A stretch of 64,000 bases of DNA from Flavisericum labens (GTDB lineage Bacteria > Bacteroidota > Bacteroidia > Flavobacteriales > Flavobacteriaceae), in NCBI RefSeq assembly GCF_045446075.1, contig NZ_JBJJBQ010000013.1, forward strand, positions 21,220 to 85,219, in the 5' to 3' direction. Position numbers and translations under genes: made by a program. The notes below the pieces were generated by a model that was not told where the DNA came from, did no database searches, and worked only from the letters and a program-made list of their open reading frames with translations. Below, piece by piece: positions 1 to 11,199 of this stretch. How positions within the stretch are numbered: position 1 is the first letter of the stretch; each line of letters begins with the position of its first letter.

Positions 1-2307
1 ACACATATTGCAGCAACCACAGAATCTGGTAGCACAAAACTATATATTAATGGAGTTGAAGAAGCTAGTGATAACTCGGGAGGCATTACAGATGCATCCA
101 ATTTAATGATTGGAAAATCATCAGCGGGAAATCAACACTATCATGGTTATATGGATGAACTGCGTGTATTTGATAAAGCACTTACGGCTGATGAGCTTAG
201 AAAAATGATCTATCAAGAATTAAAATACACCGTTGGCAATGCTATGGGGGAAGTCATTCCAACAGACATAACTGATTATAACTCCGTTACAGATGTAACT
301 ACACCGTTATCTTCTTCATCATTGCAAAGATATTTTAGAATGGATGCCTATAAAGATGATATTCTTGATGACTATGCTACCGCTAGCATAGATGTTGGCA
401 GTGGTGCTAAAATATACAATACAAAAATTATAGATGTTCAATCTGCCCCACTTCCGTTTGTTACACAGCAAAGTGGTGATTTACCAACCGCATTAAATAT
501 TGCTACTGATGGTGTAAATGGAAATGATGCCGTTACATACGATTGGTCCATTGTGAAAATTTCACACGATGCGGTTACTTACAATGCAAATCAAAAACAC
601 GTTGGTTTAATTGTAGATGCTTTGGATGGAAGTTCAAATCCAATTGAATTTAGCATACAAAACGATACAGAGCTTAATGTAAGTTGGTATTTAAAATTAG
701 ATGGTTTAATTGATTTAGAAGACGAATCGCAGCTAGTACAAGGACCTGACAGTTCGTTAGATCCATCTAGTATCGGACAATTAGAACGAGACCAACAAGG
801 TGTTTCTAATACTTATGTTTATAACTACTGGTGTTCTCCTGTTGCTCCAACAAGCAATTCAAATTACACAGTGCCTGATGTAATTAGCAATGTGGGATTC
901 TTGGCTTCAGGGTACAACGGTACCACCTCTCCAGTACAAAATGCAGATTATTGGATCTGGAAATACAACAATAGACCATCTAACACCTATTCTGAATGGC
1001 AACATGTTAGAAGCACAGGTTCGTTGTCTATTGGCGAAGGGTTTACCATGAAAGGCCCTGGAACGGCAACACCAGACCAAAACTATATTTTTATTGGACA
1101 ACCAAACAATGGTGATTTTAACCTCACCATAAATTCAGGAAATGAGTATTTAGTGGGAAACCCCTACCCCTCAGCGCTTGATGCGGATGAGTTCATAAAA
1201 GACAACATCAGTAATCTAGAAACCGATGGACGAAACCCTTCAGGTAACGTAATTAACGGTGCTCTATATTTTTGGGACCATTTCGCGATAAACAGCCATA
1301 ACCTAAGCGAATACCAAGGAGGCTATGCTACCTACACGCTAATGGGCGGTATTAAAGCAATTTCCACTGACACCAGAATTAATGCTACTGGAGTATCAGG
1401 AACAAAAATACCTGAAAGATACATCCCTGTAGGCCAAGGTTTCTTTGTCTCAGGTGTTTTAGATGCAAGTTTGGTTGGATTATCTCAGCCTGTTGTGGGA
1501 GGAAATTTATTATTTAAAAATAGCCAGAGAACTTTTCAAACAGAAACTGTTTCAGGATCAAATACGGGATCTATATTCCTAAAATCTACAGAGAAAAGCA
1601 GTTCTAAAACAACTCAAAAAGAAGTAGATACCAGACCGAAAATAAGACTCATGTTTGATTCTTCCGGAGGATATCACCGTCAATTACTTGTTGGTGCAGA
1701 TCAAAACACGTCAAAAGAATTTGACTTGGGTTATGATGCCATTTTAATTGAAACCAATAAAGAAGACATGTATTGGAAAATGGATGATACCAAGCTCGTT
1801 ATACAGGCCGTTGATAATTTTTCCGAGGAACAAGTACTGCCCATTGGTGTTAAAGTTCAAAAGGAAGGAATGAGTTCCATTGGAATAGATTTCTTGGAAA
1901 ACTTTGATAACACCAAGAACATTTATTTGCATGATAAGGAATTAGGTTCATTCTTTAACCTAATGGATGGTAGTTACAATGTCTATCTTACCCCTGGCGA
2001 TTATACAAATCGTTTTGAAATTACATTTGCAAATACTTTATTAGGAATAACCGATGGCAATACTTCATCTAACGTGCAAGTATTATATTCAAATGAGAAA
2101 GGAAGCATTATTATTAACAACCCTGCCCTTAAGGGTATAAAAAACATAAAATTATATAATGTTCTTGGTAAACTTATTTTTAAGGCAAACAACATTGACA
2201 GTCAGGACCATCTTGAATTTAAGACCAATAAAATTAGTAGTGGATCTTATATTATTAAATTAGTAACTCATGATGGCACAATCTCTAAAAAAGTATTAAT
2301 TCAATAA
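1..2307 (+). CDS. Secreted T9SS protein with LamG domain, 5' end missing
   Basis: The reading frame is already open at base 1, so the gene starts upstream of the window; 768 residues are visible. Residues 1-70 look like the end of a LamG/concanavalin A-like domain (YINGVEE, then MDELRVFDKAL). A long module follows that is shared with the next gene: GEVIPT, the YFRMDA block, LERDQQG with NYW, LVGNPYPSALDADEF, YQGGYATY and NSQRTF. The last 80 residues form a type A T9SS sorting domain (IKLYNVLGKLIF, then SSGSYIIKLVTHDG and KKVLIQ). By family knowledge such proteins cross the outer membrane through the type IX system and are attached or released outside. The substrate is unknown. A strong terminator follows directly. 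Confidence is high for class, low for exact role. Confidence 0.85.
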   Translation, partial: THIAATTESGSTKLYINGVEEASDNSGGITDASNLMIGKSSAGNQHYHGYMDELRVFDKALTADELRKMIYQELKYTVGNAMGEVIPTDITDYNSVTDVTTPLSSSSLQRYFRMDAYKDDILDDYATASIDVGSGAKIYNTKIIDVQSAPLPFVTQQSGDLPTALNIATDGVNGNDAVTYDWSIVKISHDAVTYNANQKHVGLIVDALDGSSNPIEFSIQNDTELNVSWYLKLDGLIDLEDESQLVQGPDSSLDPSSIGQLERDQQGVSNTYVYNYWCSPVAPTSNSNYTVPDVISNVGFLASGYNGTTSPVQNADYWIWKYNNRPSNTYSEWQHVRSTGSLSIGEGFTMKGPGTATPDQNYIFIGQPNNGDFNLTINSGNEYLVGNPYPSALDADEFIKDNISNLETDGRNPSGNVINGALYFWDHFAINSHNLSEYQGGYATYTLMGGIKAISTDTRINATGVSGTKIPERYIPVGQGFFVSGVLDASLVGLSQPVVGGNLLFKNSQRTFQTETVSGSNTGSIFLKSTEKSSSKTTQKEVDTRPKIRLMFDSSGGYHRQLLVGADQNTSKEFDLGYDAILIETNKEDMYWKMDDTKLVIQAVDNFSEEQVLPIGVKVQKEGMSSIGIDFLENFDNTKNIYLHDKELGSFFNLMDGSYNVYLTPGDYTNRFEITFANTLLGITDGNTSSNVQVLYSNEKGSIIINNPALKGIKNIKLYNVLGKLIFKANNIDSQDHLEFKTNKISSGSYIIKLVTHDGTISKKVLIQ

Positions 2308-2331
2308 AAACCAACCAAGTTTAAATTTTAA

Positions 2332-2371
2332 AAAGAGGTGCCCTAAAAATTACGTTTTAGGGCACCTCTTT
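2332..2371 (+). terminator. Intrinsic terminator after first secreted-protein gene
   Basis: A perfect 17-bp inverted repeat (AAAGAGGTGCCCTAAAA and its complement) around a 6-base loop, starting 25 bases after the stop codon. The arms begin with A-run and end in a short T-run, so it could work on both strands. Confidence 0.85.
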
Positions 2372-2500
2372 AATTAAACTTATAAAAAACTTGTCGACCT
2401 ATTTTAAAACGAATCAGAATCACCAATCTAAACTTTAAACCTCTACTTGGCATGTGCTATCAATTCATTAAGTAAAAATTTAAATTGTTCAACAGAGGGC

Positions 2501-2538
2501 ATTTTTTTTAAAGCAAATTTATTTGCTTTAAAAAAAAT
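2501..2538. repeat. Perfect 18-bp inverted repeat, 2-base loop
   Basis: Left arm 2501-2518 is the exact complement of right arm 2521-2538: T8 next to AAAGCAAAT, mirrored as ATTTGCTTT next to A8. Only TT separates the arms. The outer A/T runs mean it could act as a weak bidirectional terminator or a cruciform; it is 190 bases beyond the gene's main terminator. Confidence 0.8.
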
Positions 2539-2607
2539 AGTTAGTCAAATGGTTTTAGCTAGTTTCTAAATCTACCATCTAATTTTAACGTTTGTAAATG
2601 AGTCCTA

Positions 2608-2670
2608 AACTGATTTTTTTAACTTTTTTTACAAGAAAAAATGCATTTTAACTGATTTTTTTAACTTTTT
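2608..2670. repeat. 21-bp direct repeat, two copies
   Basis: AACTGATTTTTTTAACTTTT plus one more T occurs at 2608-2628 and again at 2650-2670, start-to-start spacing 42 bases (about four helical turns). Could be paired binding sites in the upstream region of the gene at 3006; this is inference. Confidence 0.55.
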
Positions 2671-3005
2671 GTCGATATTATTATTTTTTTATACTATATT
2701 CGTAGTTGTATAAAGTCAATAATAAGCTAACTAAATTTAAATGATTATTATTTTTTTCATATTTAACTGCTTTTCAAAACATTACACAAATTAATCCAGA
2801 TGAAAAACATTAGTCATTATGAATAAAGAAAATATCGACGTTTCAACGAATTTATTTGCTATCTATAGACTGTGATAATATTTTTACACCCTCATTAAAA
2901 TTGGTTAATAGCACTTTAAACCAAATTATAAACAATCACTAGAGAAATTTAATTTCTATTTGTGGTTTATATTTTGTTGTGCAACGCCCTAAATATTAAC
3001 AATTT

Positions 3006-6000
3006 ATGAAGAAGAACTACATCTACAAAAGCGCTTGCGCTTTATTTATTCTGTTATTAAGCGGTAGCTTGTATGCAAGAAGTTTAAGTACCGTACCTAC
3101 ACCTACTTCACCTATACACCATTTACAATATAAGCTGGTTTCGTTTTTTTCTGGTTTGCTTTCCAATGATGCATCTATTAAGGAGAGCGCTATTAAGGAA
3201 TCAAATGCTTTTGCTTTGGCCGCCCCTTTGGCAGCAGGAGATTATCGATCTGTTGGTAGTGGAGATTGGAATGACCCATTTATATGGGAAGCAGATTATG
3301 GAGCTGGTTGGGTTTCTGCTGTGGACTACCCAGGTCTATCTCCAGGAACCAATGAAGTAACCATTCAAGCAACGCATACCATAAACTTGGCTACTAACCT
3401 AGCTTCTTCTATGGGAGATTTAGTGGTTGACGGTACTTTAAATATTACAAATAACATAACAACTCCACCTATAAATAGTGTTACTGTTACTGGGACTTTG
3501 GATTTAGACACAAATAGCAGTCCTTGGGAAGTTACGTTAAATACAACATCTATAGATATAAATGGTGCTTCTACATTTTTGGAATTTTCAAATGCACAAG
3601 CCAGTTTACTATTACCTGCCGGAGCGTCTGTAACGTTCCAAAACGGAGGTGACATTGCTGGGTCATGCACTCCTAATAACGAAATTATCATTGACGGTGT
3701 TCAATATGCCGCCTGTAGAAACCCATCTGCTGGTTCTTATACTTTCGGGCAAGTTTTAGCGGCTGGTGGAACAATAAACGCTCAAATTACAACACCTGCT
3801 ACTTCTCCAATCTCATCTGAAGTTTGTTCTACAATAAATTTTGAAGGAGGTTATTCAGGTACAGGAACAAATGTAACTGCAGATTGGGTCCTAAGATTTC
3901 CTGATGGAACACTTTCTACACTTGTCGATGACTTTGCTTTAGCCAGTCAGGCAGCGACCACTAGTTCATCTTTTACACCAACCGTTACAGGTGAATATGT
4001 ACTTACTCTTGAGGTTACTGATGGTTCAGTTACAAATGCAGCTAATGTTGTTTTTGATATTACAGCTGATGTTACAGATCCAATATTTTCAGCTCCCCCT
4101 GCAGACGTTACTGTCTCATGCATTAGCAATGTTCCCGCTATGACTAATCTTGGATGGACGGATAATTGCGATGGTTCTGGGACTGTTGTTGGAAGTGATT
4201 CATCTTTTAGTGGCTGCGAGGACATTATTACTAGAACTTGGAGTTATACTGATATTGCTGGGAACCCTGCAAGTGCTGCTCAGTTGATAACCATTGATTA
4301 CGCTGGCGCTTTAACACCTCCTGCTTTAGGAACTAGCACTGTCGCTTGTCCTGCTGACGCAACAGANNNNNNNNNNNNNNNNNNNNNNNNNNNNNNNNNN
4401 NNNNNNNNNNNNNNNNNNNNNNNNNNNNNNNNNNNNNNNNNNNNNNNNNNNNNNNNNNNNNNNNNNTGTCGTTTGGAGATACAGATATACTGCCTGTGAT
4501 TCTTCGACTACTGTTGATTGGACTCATACTTATACCATTGATTACGCTGGCGCTTTAACACCTCCTGCTTTAGGAACTAGCACTGTCGCTTGTCCTGCTG
4601 ACGCAACAGACCCTGGTGCTCCCGCAGATATTACTGATGCTTGTGGCAGAACCGTTTCTGCTGTACTTATTGGGCAAGATGCCGCAACCCCTGGTTGTGA
4701 AGGAACTGTCGTTTGGAGATACAGATATACTGCCTGTGATTCTTCGACTACTGTTGATTGGACTCATACTTATACCATTGATTTACCTTCACCAATAGTT
4801 CCTGCAAACGGATCTAGCAATGTACAATGTTTAGCAGATGCTGTTCAAGTTGCCGCTCCTCTTGTTACCGATGCTTGTGGAAACAATCTAACTCCAGTAA
4901 TTACTGAAAATGTTGATCCCGTTCCAGCCTGTGGCGCTAACAAAATTTACACATATACTTATACCGATTGTGCAAATAATGTATCTGTTTACACATATAC
5001 ATATACTATTGATGACACAACAGATCCTACAGCAATCCCACCAACGGCAACAGCCTTACAATGCGCTGGAGATATACCAGCCGCTATAACAACAATAACA
5101 GCCTTTAACAATTTAATTGGAGCCAATGCTTCCGATAATTGTACAGCCACTTCCAATCTTACGGTTTCCTCAACAACAGGAAGCTTAGTAGGACAAAGTT
5201 ATAATGGTACTATTAATAGAACATACACCATCACAGACGCTTGTGGAAATGAGACCGATGTTGACCACGTGTTTAACATTAATGATACTACCCCACCTAC
5301 AGCTGTTTGTCAACCAATTACCGTACAATTGGTTAATGGCATGGCCAACATTGATGCCTCAGAAATAAATAATGGATCTAATGATAATTGTGGAGTTCCA
5401 AGATTAATTAGTGTTTCTCCATCAAGCTTTAATTGTAGCAATGTTGGAGCAAATACAGTAACATTGGTTGTTGAAGATGATGCTGGCCTCCAAAATTCTT
5501 GTACTACCACCGTTACTGTTGAAGACAATGAAGCACCAAGTACTGTTTGTATAGCATCTTCTTCTCTTACTATAACTTTAGACCCAGTTACTGGTACTGC
5601 ATCAATAACTCCAGATCAGATAGATAATGGATCAAGTGACGAATGTGGTATTGCCTCTATGAGTGTTAGTCCAAATGTGTTTGATTGTACTGATGTTGGA
5701 AACAATACCGTAACACTTACTGTAATAGATAACAATGGAAACCCTAATAGTTGTTCGACTACCATAATAGTAGACCCACCAACTATTTCAACAGGCGCTA
5801 TAACAGGAACCGTTGTAAACCCAATACCAGATAACCCAGAGCCAGCAAGTGATTTAGTTGAAGTTACGGCTTGCCCTGGTGGCACTTTAGTTCCTAGAGA
5901 TGTTGAATTGACATTAGATCTTACTGGTAGCAATATTGATGCGAGCAATATTAGTACTTGGCAAATTTCAACCAATCAAGGAGTTTCATGGACTGATGTT

Positions 6001-9000
6001 GCCGGTACTTCGGGACAAACTACAGTGACTATAATGGGGCTAACAACAACAACCATTGTTAGAGCCTATATTCTATCTGGTAGTTGTCCATCTATTTCAC
6101 CTTATGCATTAATACGTTTTTTACCACCAGACGAACCACCTATTATAGAAAGTATTACAAGTACGACTATTTGTTTAGGTGATGATGTTGACATTGTGGC
6201 TTCTAGCTTCTTTGAGTATGGAGGACAATTTGGCGGCGGCGGTTATTTTAATTATGCAAACCCCGATAATTGGCTTGTTGATGGTGTGGAATTCTTCCCA
6301 GCACCTGGTAATAATACAAATCCATCAAACTGGTTTGAGACCAATGGACCAAGAATATTTGGAGGTATTAGATATGATACGTCGGACAACACAAAATTTG
6401 CTGTTGCTAATGGTATTGGTTTTTCAACTACTATGGAAACACCTATTTTTAGTACTATAGGAATGTCTGCTAGTGAAGCTATACTTGAATTCTATCAAGC
6501 TTACTATTTCTGTGACGGTGCTTTTGGAGAAATTAAACTATCTACAGATGGCGGTGAAAATTATGACATTACTCTTAATACTGATCAAAATGACAACTTA
6601 ACTTCTGGAAATGATTCTGGTTTTTCAGTTTTAGCAACTAGTGGAGGTTGTGGTAATGGTCCACAGGGACAACATCCAACATCTGACCCTTTTCAACCCG
6701 CATCCATAGACCTTTCAGATTATTTGAATGAGCCAAGTTTAAGGATCATGTTTATTTTTGACAGTACACTTTCAACATCTACATGTAATGCTAATTTTGC
6801 CCCAGGAGCGACAAACACTTGCGGTAATATCCCAAGTAATTTCGATGTTTATAGTACTTGGGTGGTTGATGATGTAGGATTTCCTTATGCGCCTATAGAT
6901 GAAATATTGCAATGGCGTGATGAATTTGGAAATGTAATTGCTACAGGAAGCAACGTAACACTCACACCTATTGTACCAGGAGAAAGACGGTTTAATGTAA
7001 CGGCACTTGTTAATGGCTGTAGAGCAGATACAGACGATGGTACTGAATTTGTAGATGTTAGCACTAGTTTAGCCTATGCAGGAGAAGATTTCACCCCAGC
7101 TAGTGGTAAATGTGGACAATCAAGTATTCAATTAAATGCCTATGACAATACCATTTCGGCATACAATAATAGTTTAACATTCGATGAGTACGGCAATGCT
7201 GCCTATCCTCGTCCTGGAAGTGGCGATGTAGTACCAACGCAACATTACACATTAAATGACCCCAACGACATGGGTTCGGTGTTCGATTATATGGGTACAG
7301 GGGTTACTGGTACTTGGAGTGTTGTTTCAGCTTCAACTACTGCATGCGGCGCAACAGCAACCTTCTCGAGTAATACAGACCCTAGGGCAACTTTTACTGC
7401 TGAACCAGGAGATTATACTTTACGATGGACATTAAATGATGCCAATGCGTGTTGGGACGAAGTAGATGTTACCATTACAAACTGTAGCACCATAGATTTT
7501 GATGGCTCAGATGATTATATAACCTTTAAAAATAACTATAATTTAAATGGTTCTTTTAGTATTGAAGTTTGGATTAAACCCGAATCCACAACAGGTACCA
7601 TTTTTTCAAGAAAAGACATAAATGTTCCTAATGCTGGTTATGATTTAACCTTAGCTGGAGGAAATTTATCCTTTAATTTTGGTAGTGGTTCTATTTCTAC
7701 TGGAAACATAATTGATACTTCTAGGTATTATCATATAGCTGTTACTTTTGATGGTTCTGAATATATTATTTACGTAGATGGTGTGCCTATTGGCAGTCCT
7801 GTTTCTGGAAGCGCACCTGCAACCACACCTAATAATATAGAAGCCATACTTGGAGCTATGGATCAAAGCCCTCCAGGTATTCCTATGAATTATTTTAGTG
7901 GATGGATGGATGAATTTAGGGTATGGAACCGAGCACTTAATGTCCAACATATCAGGCAAATGATGAATCAAGAAATCATGGCTTTAGGAACTGACGTAGG
8001 TGGTGAAGTGATTCCAACCAGAATATATGGTGTGGATACCAATCAAGATGGTACTGAAGAAGATTTACTCATCTGGGCTGATTTAGAAGGTTATTACAGA
8101 ATGGATGCCGCTTGTGGTTACCTTACTGCTATCAAAGGTGTTACTGGTAGATTAAGAAATATTAATTCTTCCCAAAATGAATGGGCACCAATTCCTTATA
8201 CGACTTCTAGTGATAATGATTGGGATAATAGTAATACCTGGACTCATGGAGATTATTGGTATATTCCGGGAAGCACTCAACACAGTACTAGTATAGACTG
8301 GAACATTGTAAGAACATCCAATACTGTTACGATGGACCATCAAGATATGACCCTATTGGGACTATTAGTAGACTCTAATGAATTAACTATAACTAATACT
8401 GGCGGCCAAAACGAAATGAATCCTGGTCATGGCTTATGGATAACAGACTATCTAAAACTTGACGGTTTTATTGATTTAGTAGGTGAATCCCAACTGGTAC
8501 AAAAAAGATACAATACTACTGGGAATCCAACAATTCAGTTTAATGAAAGCATTTTGGACGTAACCAGTAGTGGCTATTTAGAACGTGATCAGCAAGGGGG
8601 TATAAACAAATTTAATTATAACTATTGGAGTCTTCCAATTGGAGCCATAAATACCAGTAGCAACAATATGCCTGCAACTTTGTCAAATAATAAAAAGGAT
8701 GGCACAACTTCTAGTTCTCCTGCACCAATTACATGGATAGGTGGTTATGACGCTTCAGCCCCCAATCCAGTATCTATTCCTGAATATTGGTTATGGGCTT
8801 ATGAGAACTACCCAACCAATGTATATGGTAATTGGGTCAAACTATATAAAACATCAGGTATTAAGGCAGGATTAGGCTATACCATGAAAGGTAGTGGCAA
8901 CACAAGCTATTCTTATCAAAACTATGTTTTTACCGGCAAACCTAATAATAATACTATTACTAGAGCCATAACCCTTAATAACGATGCTTTAGTTGGAAAT

Positions 9001-10173
9001 CCCTATCCGTCTGCTCTAGATGCAAATGAATTTATTTTGGATAACATTCCTGGAGGCAACCAAGGAACTACTGGAAGCATTGATGGCACCCTTTATTTCT
9101 GGATACATTTTGACTCTAATAACACTCACGTTTTAAGAGATTACCAAGGAGGTTATGCCACTTACAATTTATCTGGTGGACTAGCTCCGGTTACAGGGCT
9201 AAATTATACCACAACCGATGGATTTTATATTAGTGGTGCTGGAAATACAAATTTAAGGCCTGGTCAATATATGCCAGTAGCTCAAGGCTTTTTTGTTCAT
9301 TCCGCATTTGCTGGTGATAAAGACGAAAATTTTCTTAAATTTCAGAATAGCCAAAGAATCTTCAAAAGAGAAACCAATGATAATGCTGCTGATGGATCGC
9401 AATTTTTGAAATCAAGTAATTCTAAAAGTGCAAAAAATAGTTCAGACTCCACTATAGATGAGACATCTATTAAACGCATTAGGTTTCAGTTCAAATCAGC
9501 TGAAGGAACAAATAGGTCTTTATTATTAGCTTTCACACCAAATAATGAAGCATCTGATGGTTTTGATTATGGTTATGATGCTAAAGTTTTTGAAACCATC
9601 CCTAGTGATATGCTCTTCATGATAAATAATGAAAAATATACCATTCAAGGGGTTGGGGCTTTTGATGAAAACAAACAATATCCATTTGGTATTTTCTCTA
9701 AAGATGGAGGTGTCATTGAAATTTCTATTACTGAAATGGAAAATTTAGACCCAAATACCAAAGTGTATATTTATGATAGTTTATTAGAAACTTACACAAA
9801 AATAAATGACAAGAATTCAAAATATGAAACAACAGTTGAGGCTGGCAATCATTTAAATAGGTTCTATATTACATTCATTAAAAAGAATAAAACGCTTTCT
9901 TCAAATGTTAATGAGTTTGACCAATTCGATATTAAATACTTAAATGACACTAAAGAAATTAACATTAAAGCCGCAAATTATGTTGAAATCAAACAAGTAT
10001 ATCTAATTAATACGCTTGGACAAACAATAAAGGCTTGGAATAAAACAAACGTACCGACAATGTCTAATGAAATGACAATTCCTTTAACAAAAAATATTGC
10101 TGAAGGTAGTTATATTATTAAAGTAGTTAGCTCCATCGGAATTGTTAACGAAAAGATTATTGTTAGTCAATAA
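3006..10173 (+). CDS. Giant secreted T9SS protein with Ig/HYR-like repeats and LamG, broken by assembly gap
   Basis: One gene, although the frame appears to change at the 100-N gap (4367-4466). The frame from the ATG at 3006 is open to the gap; after the gap another frame is open without a stop from 4468 to 10173. If the gap holds 96 bases (see the 240-bp repeat), the frames join and the protein has about 2,387 residues. Order: signal peptide (start MKKNYIYK, ending near LYARS); a DYRSVGSGDWNDPFIWE beta-rich segment; several HYR/Ig-like modules rich in DNC and DACG motifs; a LamG domain at nucleotides about 7490-7970 (FDGSDDYITF to MDEFRVWNRAL); the C-terminal module shared with the preceding gene (LERDQQG, LVGNPYPSALDANEF, YQGGYATY); and a T9SS type A sorting domain. 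Likely a cell-surface adhesin or carbohydrate-binding protein. The substrate cannot be told. Confidence 0.85.
4296..4779 (+). repeat. 240-bp (80-residue) tandem repeat, copies identical where visible
   Basis: The unit begins GATTACGCTGGCGCTTTAAC. The second copy is 4540-4779; the first runs from 4296 through the gap to 4539. All visible bases of the two copies are identical, about 71 on the left and 73 on the right of the gap. Each codes one HYR/Ig-like module. Identity at third positions implies recent duplication or gene conversion; the true copy number may be higher. Confidence 0.85.
4367..4466. other. Assembly gap of 100 Ns inside a tandem repeat
   Basis: Exactly 100 Ns, the usual placeholder length. 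Flanks match the following repeat copy exactly: 4296-4366 equals 4540-4610, and the bases from 4467 equal those from 4707. The missing part should therefore correspond to 4611-4706, 96 bases, or 96 plus a multiple of 240. The 4-base surplus explains the apparent frameshift. Confidence 0.9.
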
Positions 10174-10193
10174 TTAAATATAAACAAGCATAA

Positions 10194-10223
10194 AAATGCC
10201 CTCTAGAGTTCTAGAGGGCATTT
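10194..10223 (+). terminator. Intrinsic terminator after giant secreted-protein gene
   Basis: Perfect 14-bp stem AAATGCCCTCTAGA / TCTAGAGGGCATTT with a 2-base loop, then TTCTTTTTTT. It starts 21 bases past the stop codon at 10173. Confidence 0.9.
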
Positions 10224-10368
10224 CTTTTTTTAATACTTAAAAATTTGTAATCTTTTTATCATATATATTTAAAAAAGTGTATTTCGTCGATTTTTTTTGC
10301 TCTTTAAGGGTTTTATATCTACTTTAGCTATAGAAAAAATGTTAATGCTCATTAAAACCCCAAATCTA

Positions 10369-11169
10369 ATGGCAAAAAAAATATACTTATTCTTAATATG
10401 CCTTTTGTGCACTCTAACAAATGGTTTTGCAAGTGAATCAACATCACTGGCGATAAGCAGCAATATACAAAGAGTCAGGATTGATTTTACTATGCCCGAC
10501 GGCTATGTAAGACATTTATTACTAGCTTTTACTAAAGATAATTCAGCTAGTGATAATTATGACTATGGTTATGATGCCATAAACAGAGATGCCTACCCAT
10601 ATGATTTAAACTGGATGATTGGGGATTTGCGTTGTACAACACAAGGTGTTGGAGCATTTGACGACTCAAAACAATACCCATTAAACATGTTTATGTCCAA
10701 GGATGGCCAAGTTGAAATAGCCCTCGAAGAATTAGAAAATTTTGATACACCGATTGATTTGTTCATTTATGATTCTCAACTAAATACATACACACAAATC
10801 AACGACTCAAATTATGCTGATACTATAGAAGCGGGAGATTACTTAGATCGCTTTTATTTGGTTTTTAAAGATAATAGTGCAGATTCTTCAATAGCCTTTA
10901 AATCACTTTCTAATGAAGAAGTTTCTTTAACCGATGCCAATATTGGTTATTTGAACAATACAAAGGAACTTTATGTTGAGACAAATGACAAATTTACCAT
11001 TAGCACCATCCATATATACAGTTTATCTGGACAAGAAGTGTTTTCTTTAAACCATGTTAACTCTAGCCAAATTAAAGTTCCCTTTTATGTTAATCAACTT
11101 AAATTTGGCATTGTATTAGTTGAAACCAATCAAGGTGCTTTACTCAGAAAGAAAATAGCTATAAAATAA
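10369..11169 (+). CDS. Short exported paralogue of the shared C-terminal module
   Basis: 266 residues from the ATG at 10369, chosen because it gives a clean signal peptide (MAKKIYLFLICLLCTLTNG then FAS); in-frame ATGs at 10339 and 10345 and a TTG at 10297 only add an implausible extension. The mature part aligns with the end of the preceding giant protein: HLLLAFTKDNSASDNYDYGYDA against LLLAFTPNNEASDGFDYGYDA, TQGVGAFDDSKQYP against IQGVGAFDENKQYP, then YDS..TYT.IND and a sorting-domain-like end (IHIYSLSGQEVF to KKIAIK). It therefore carries only the C-terminal part, without LamG or repeats. It may be a duplicated gene remnant that kept secretion signals, or a small accessory surface protein. 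Function unknown. Confidence 0.75.
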   Translation: MAKKIYLFLICLLCTLTNGFASESTSLAISSNIQRVRIDFTMPDGYVRHLLLAFTKDNSASDNYDYGYDAINRDAYPYDLNWMIGDLRCTTQGVGAFDDSKQYPLNMFMSKDGQVEIALEELENFDTPIDLFIYDSQLNTYTQINDSNYADTIEAGDYLDRFYLVFKDNSADSSIAFKSLSNEEVSLTDANIGYLNNTKELYVETNDKFTISTIHIYSLSGQEVFSLNHVNSSQIKVPFYVNQLKFGIVLVETNQGALLRKKIAIK

Positions 11170-11199
11170 ATCGGTCAAAAAAAATACCCCAATTTAATT

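Larger units (their letters stand above)
2308..3005. other. 698-bp AT-rich intergenic region
   Basis: No credible coding frame. It holds the terminator at 2332-2371, a perfect 18-bp palindrome at 2501-2538, a 21-bp direct repeat at 2608-2628 and 2650-2670, and otherwise AT-rich sequence leading to the next secreted-protein gene. The promoter of that gene must lie here but no clear TAnnTTTG box is seen. Confidence 0.7.

Noticed and set aside
4296..4779. Insertion sequence at the N gap
   Set aside because: Flanks are the same coding repeat in the same orientation; no inverted ends or transposase. The gap is due to tandem repeats.
5269..10173. Separate 1,634-residue gene starting at 5269
   Set aside because: The start lies in the middle of a repeat region with no signal peptide; the frame is open all the way back to the assembly gap, and a 96-base fill of the gap joins it to the gene from 3006.
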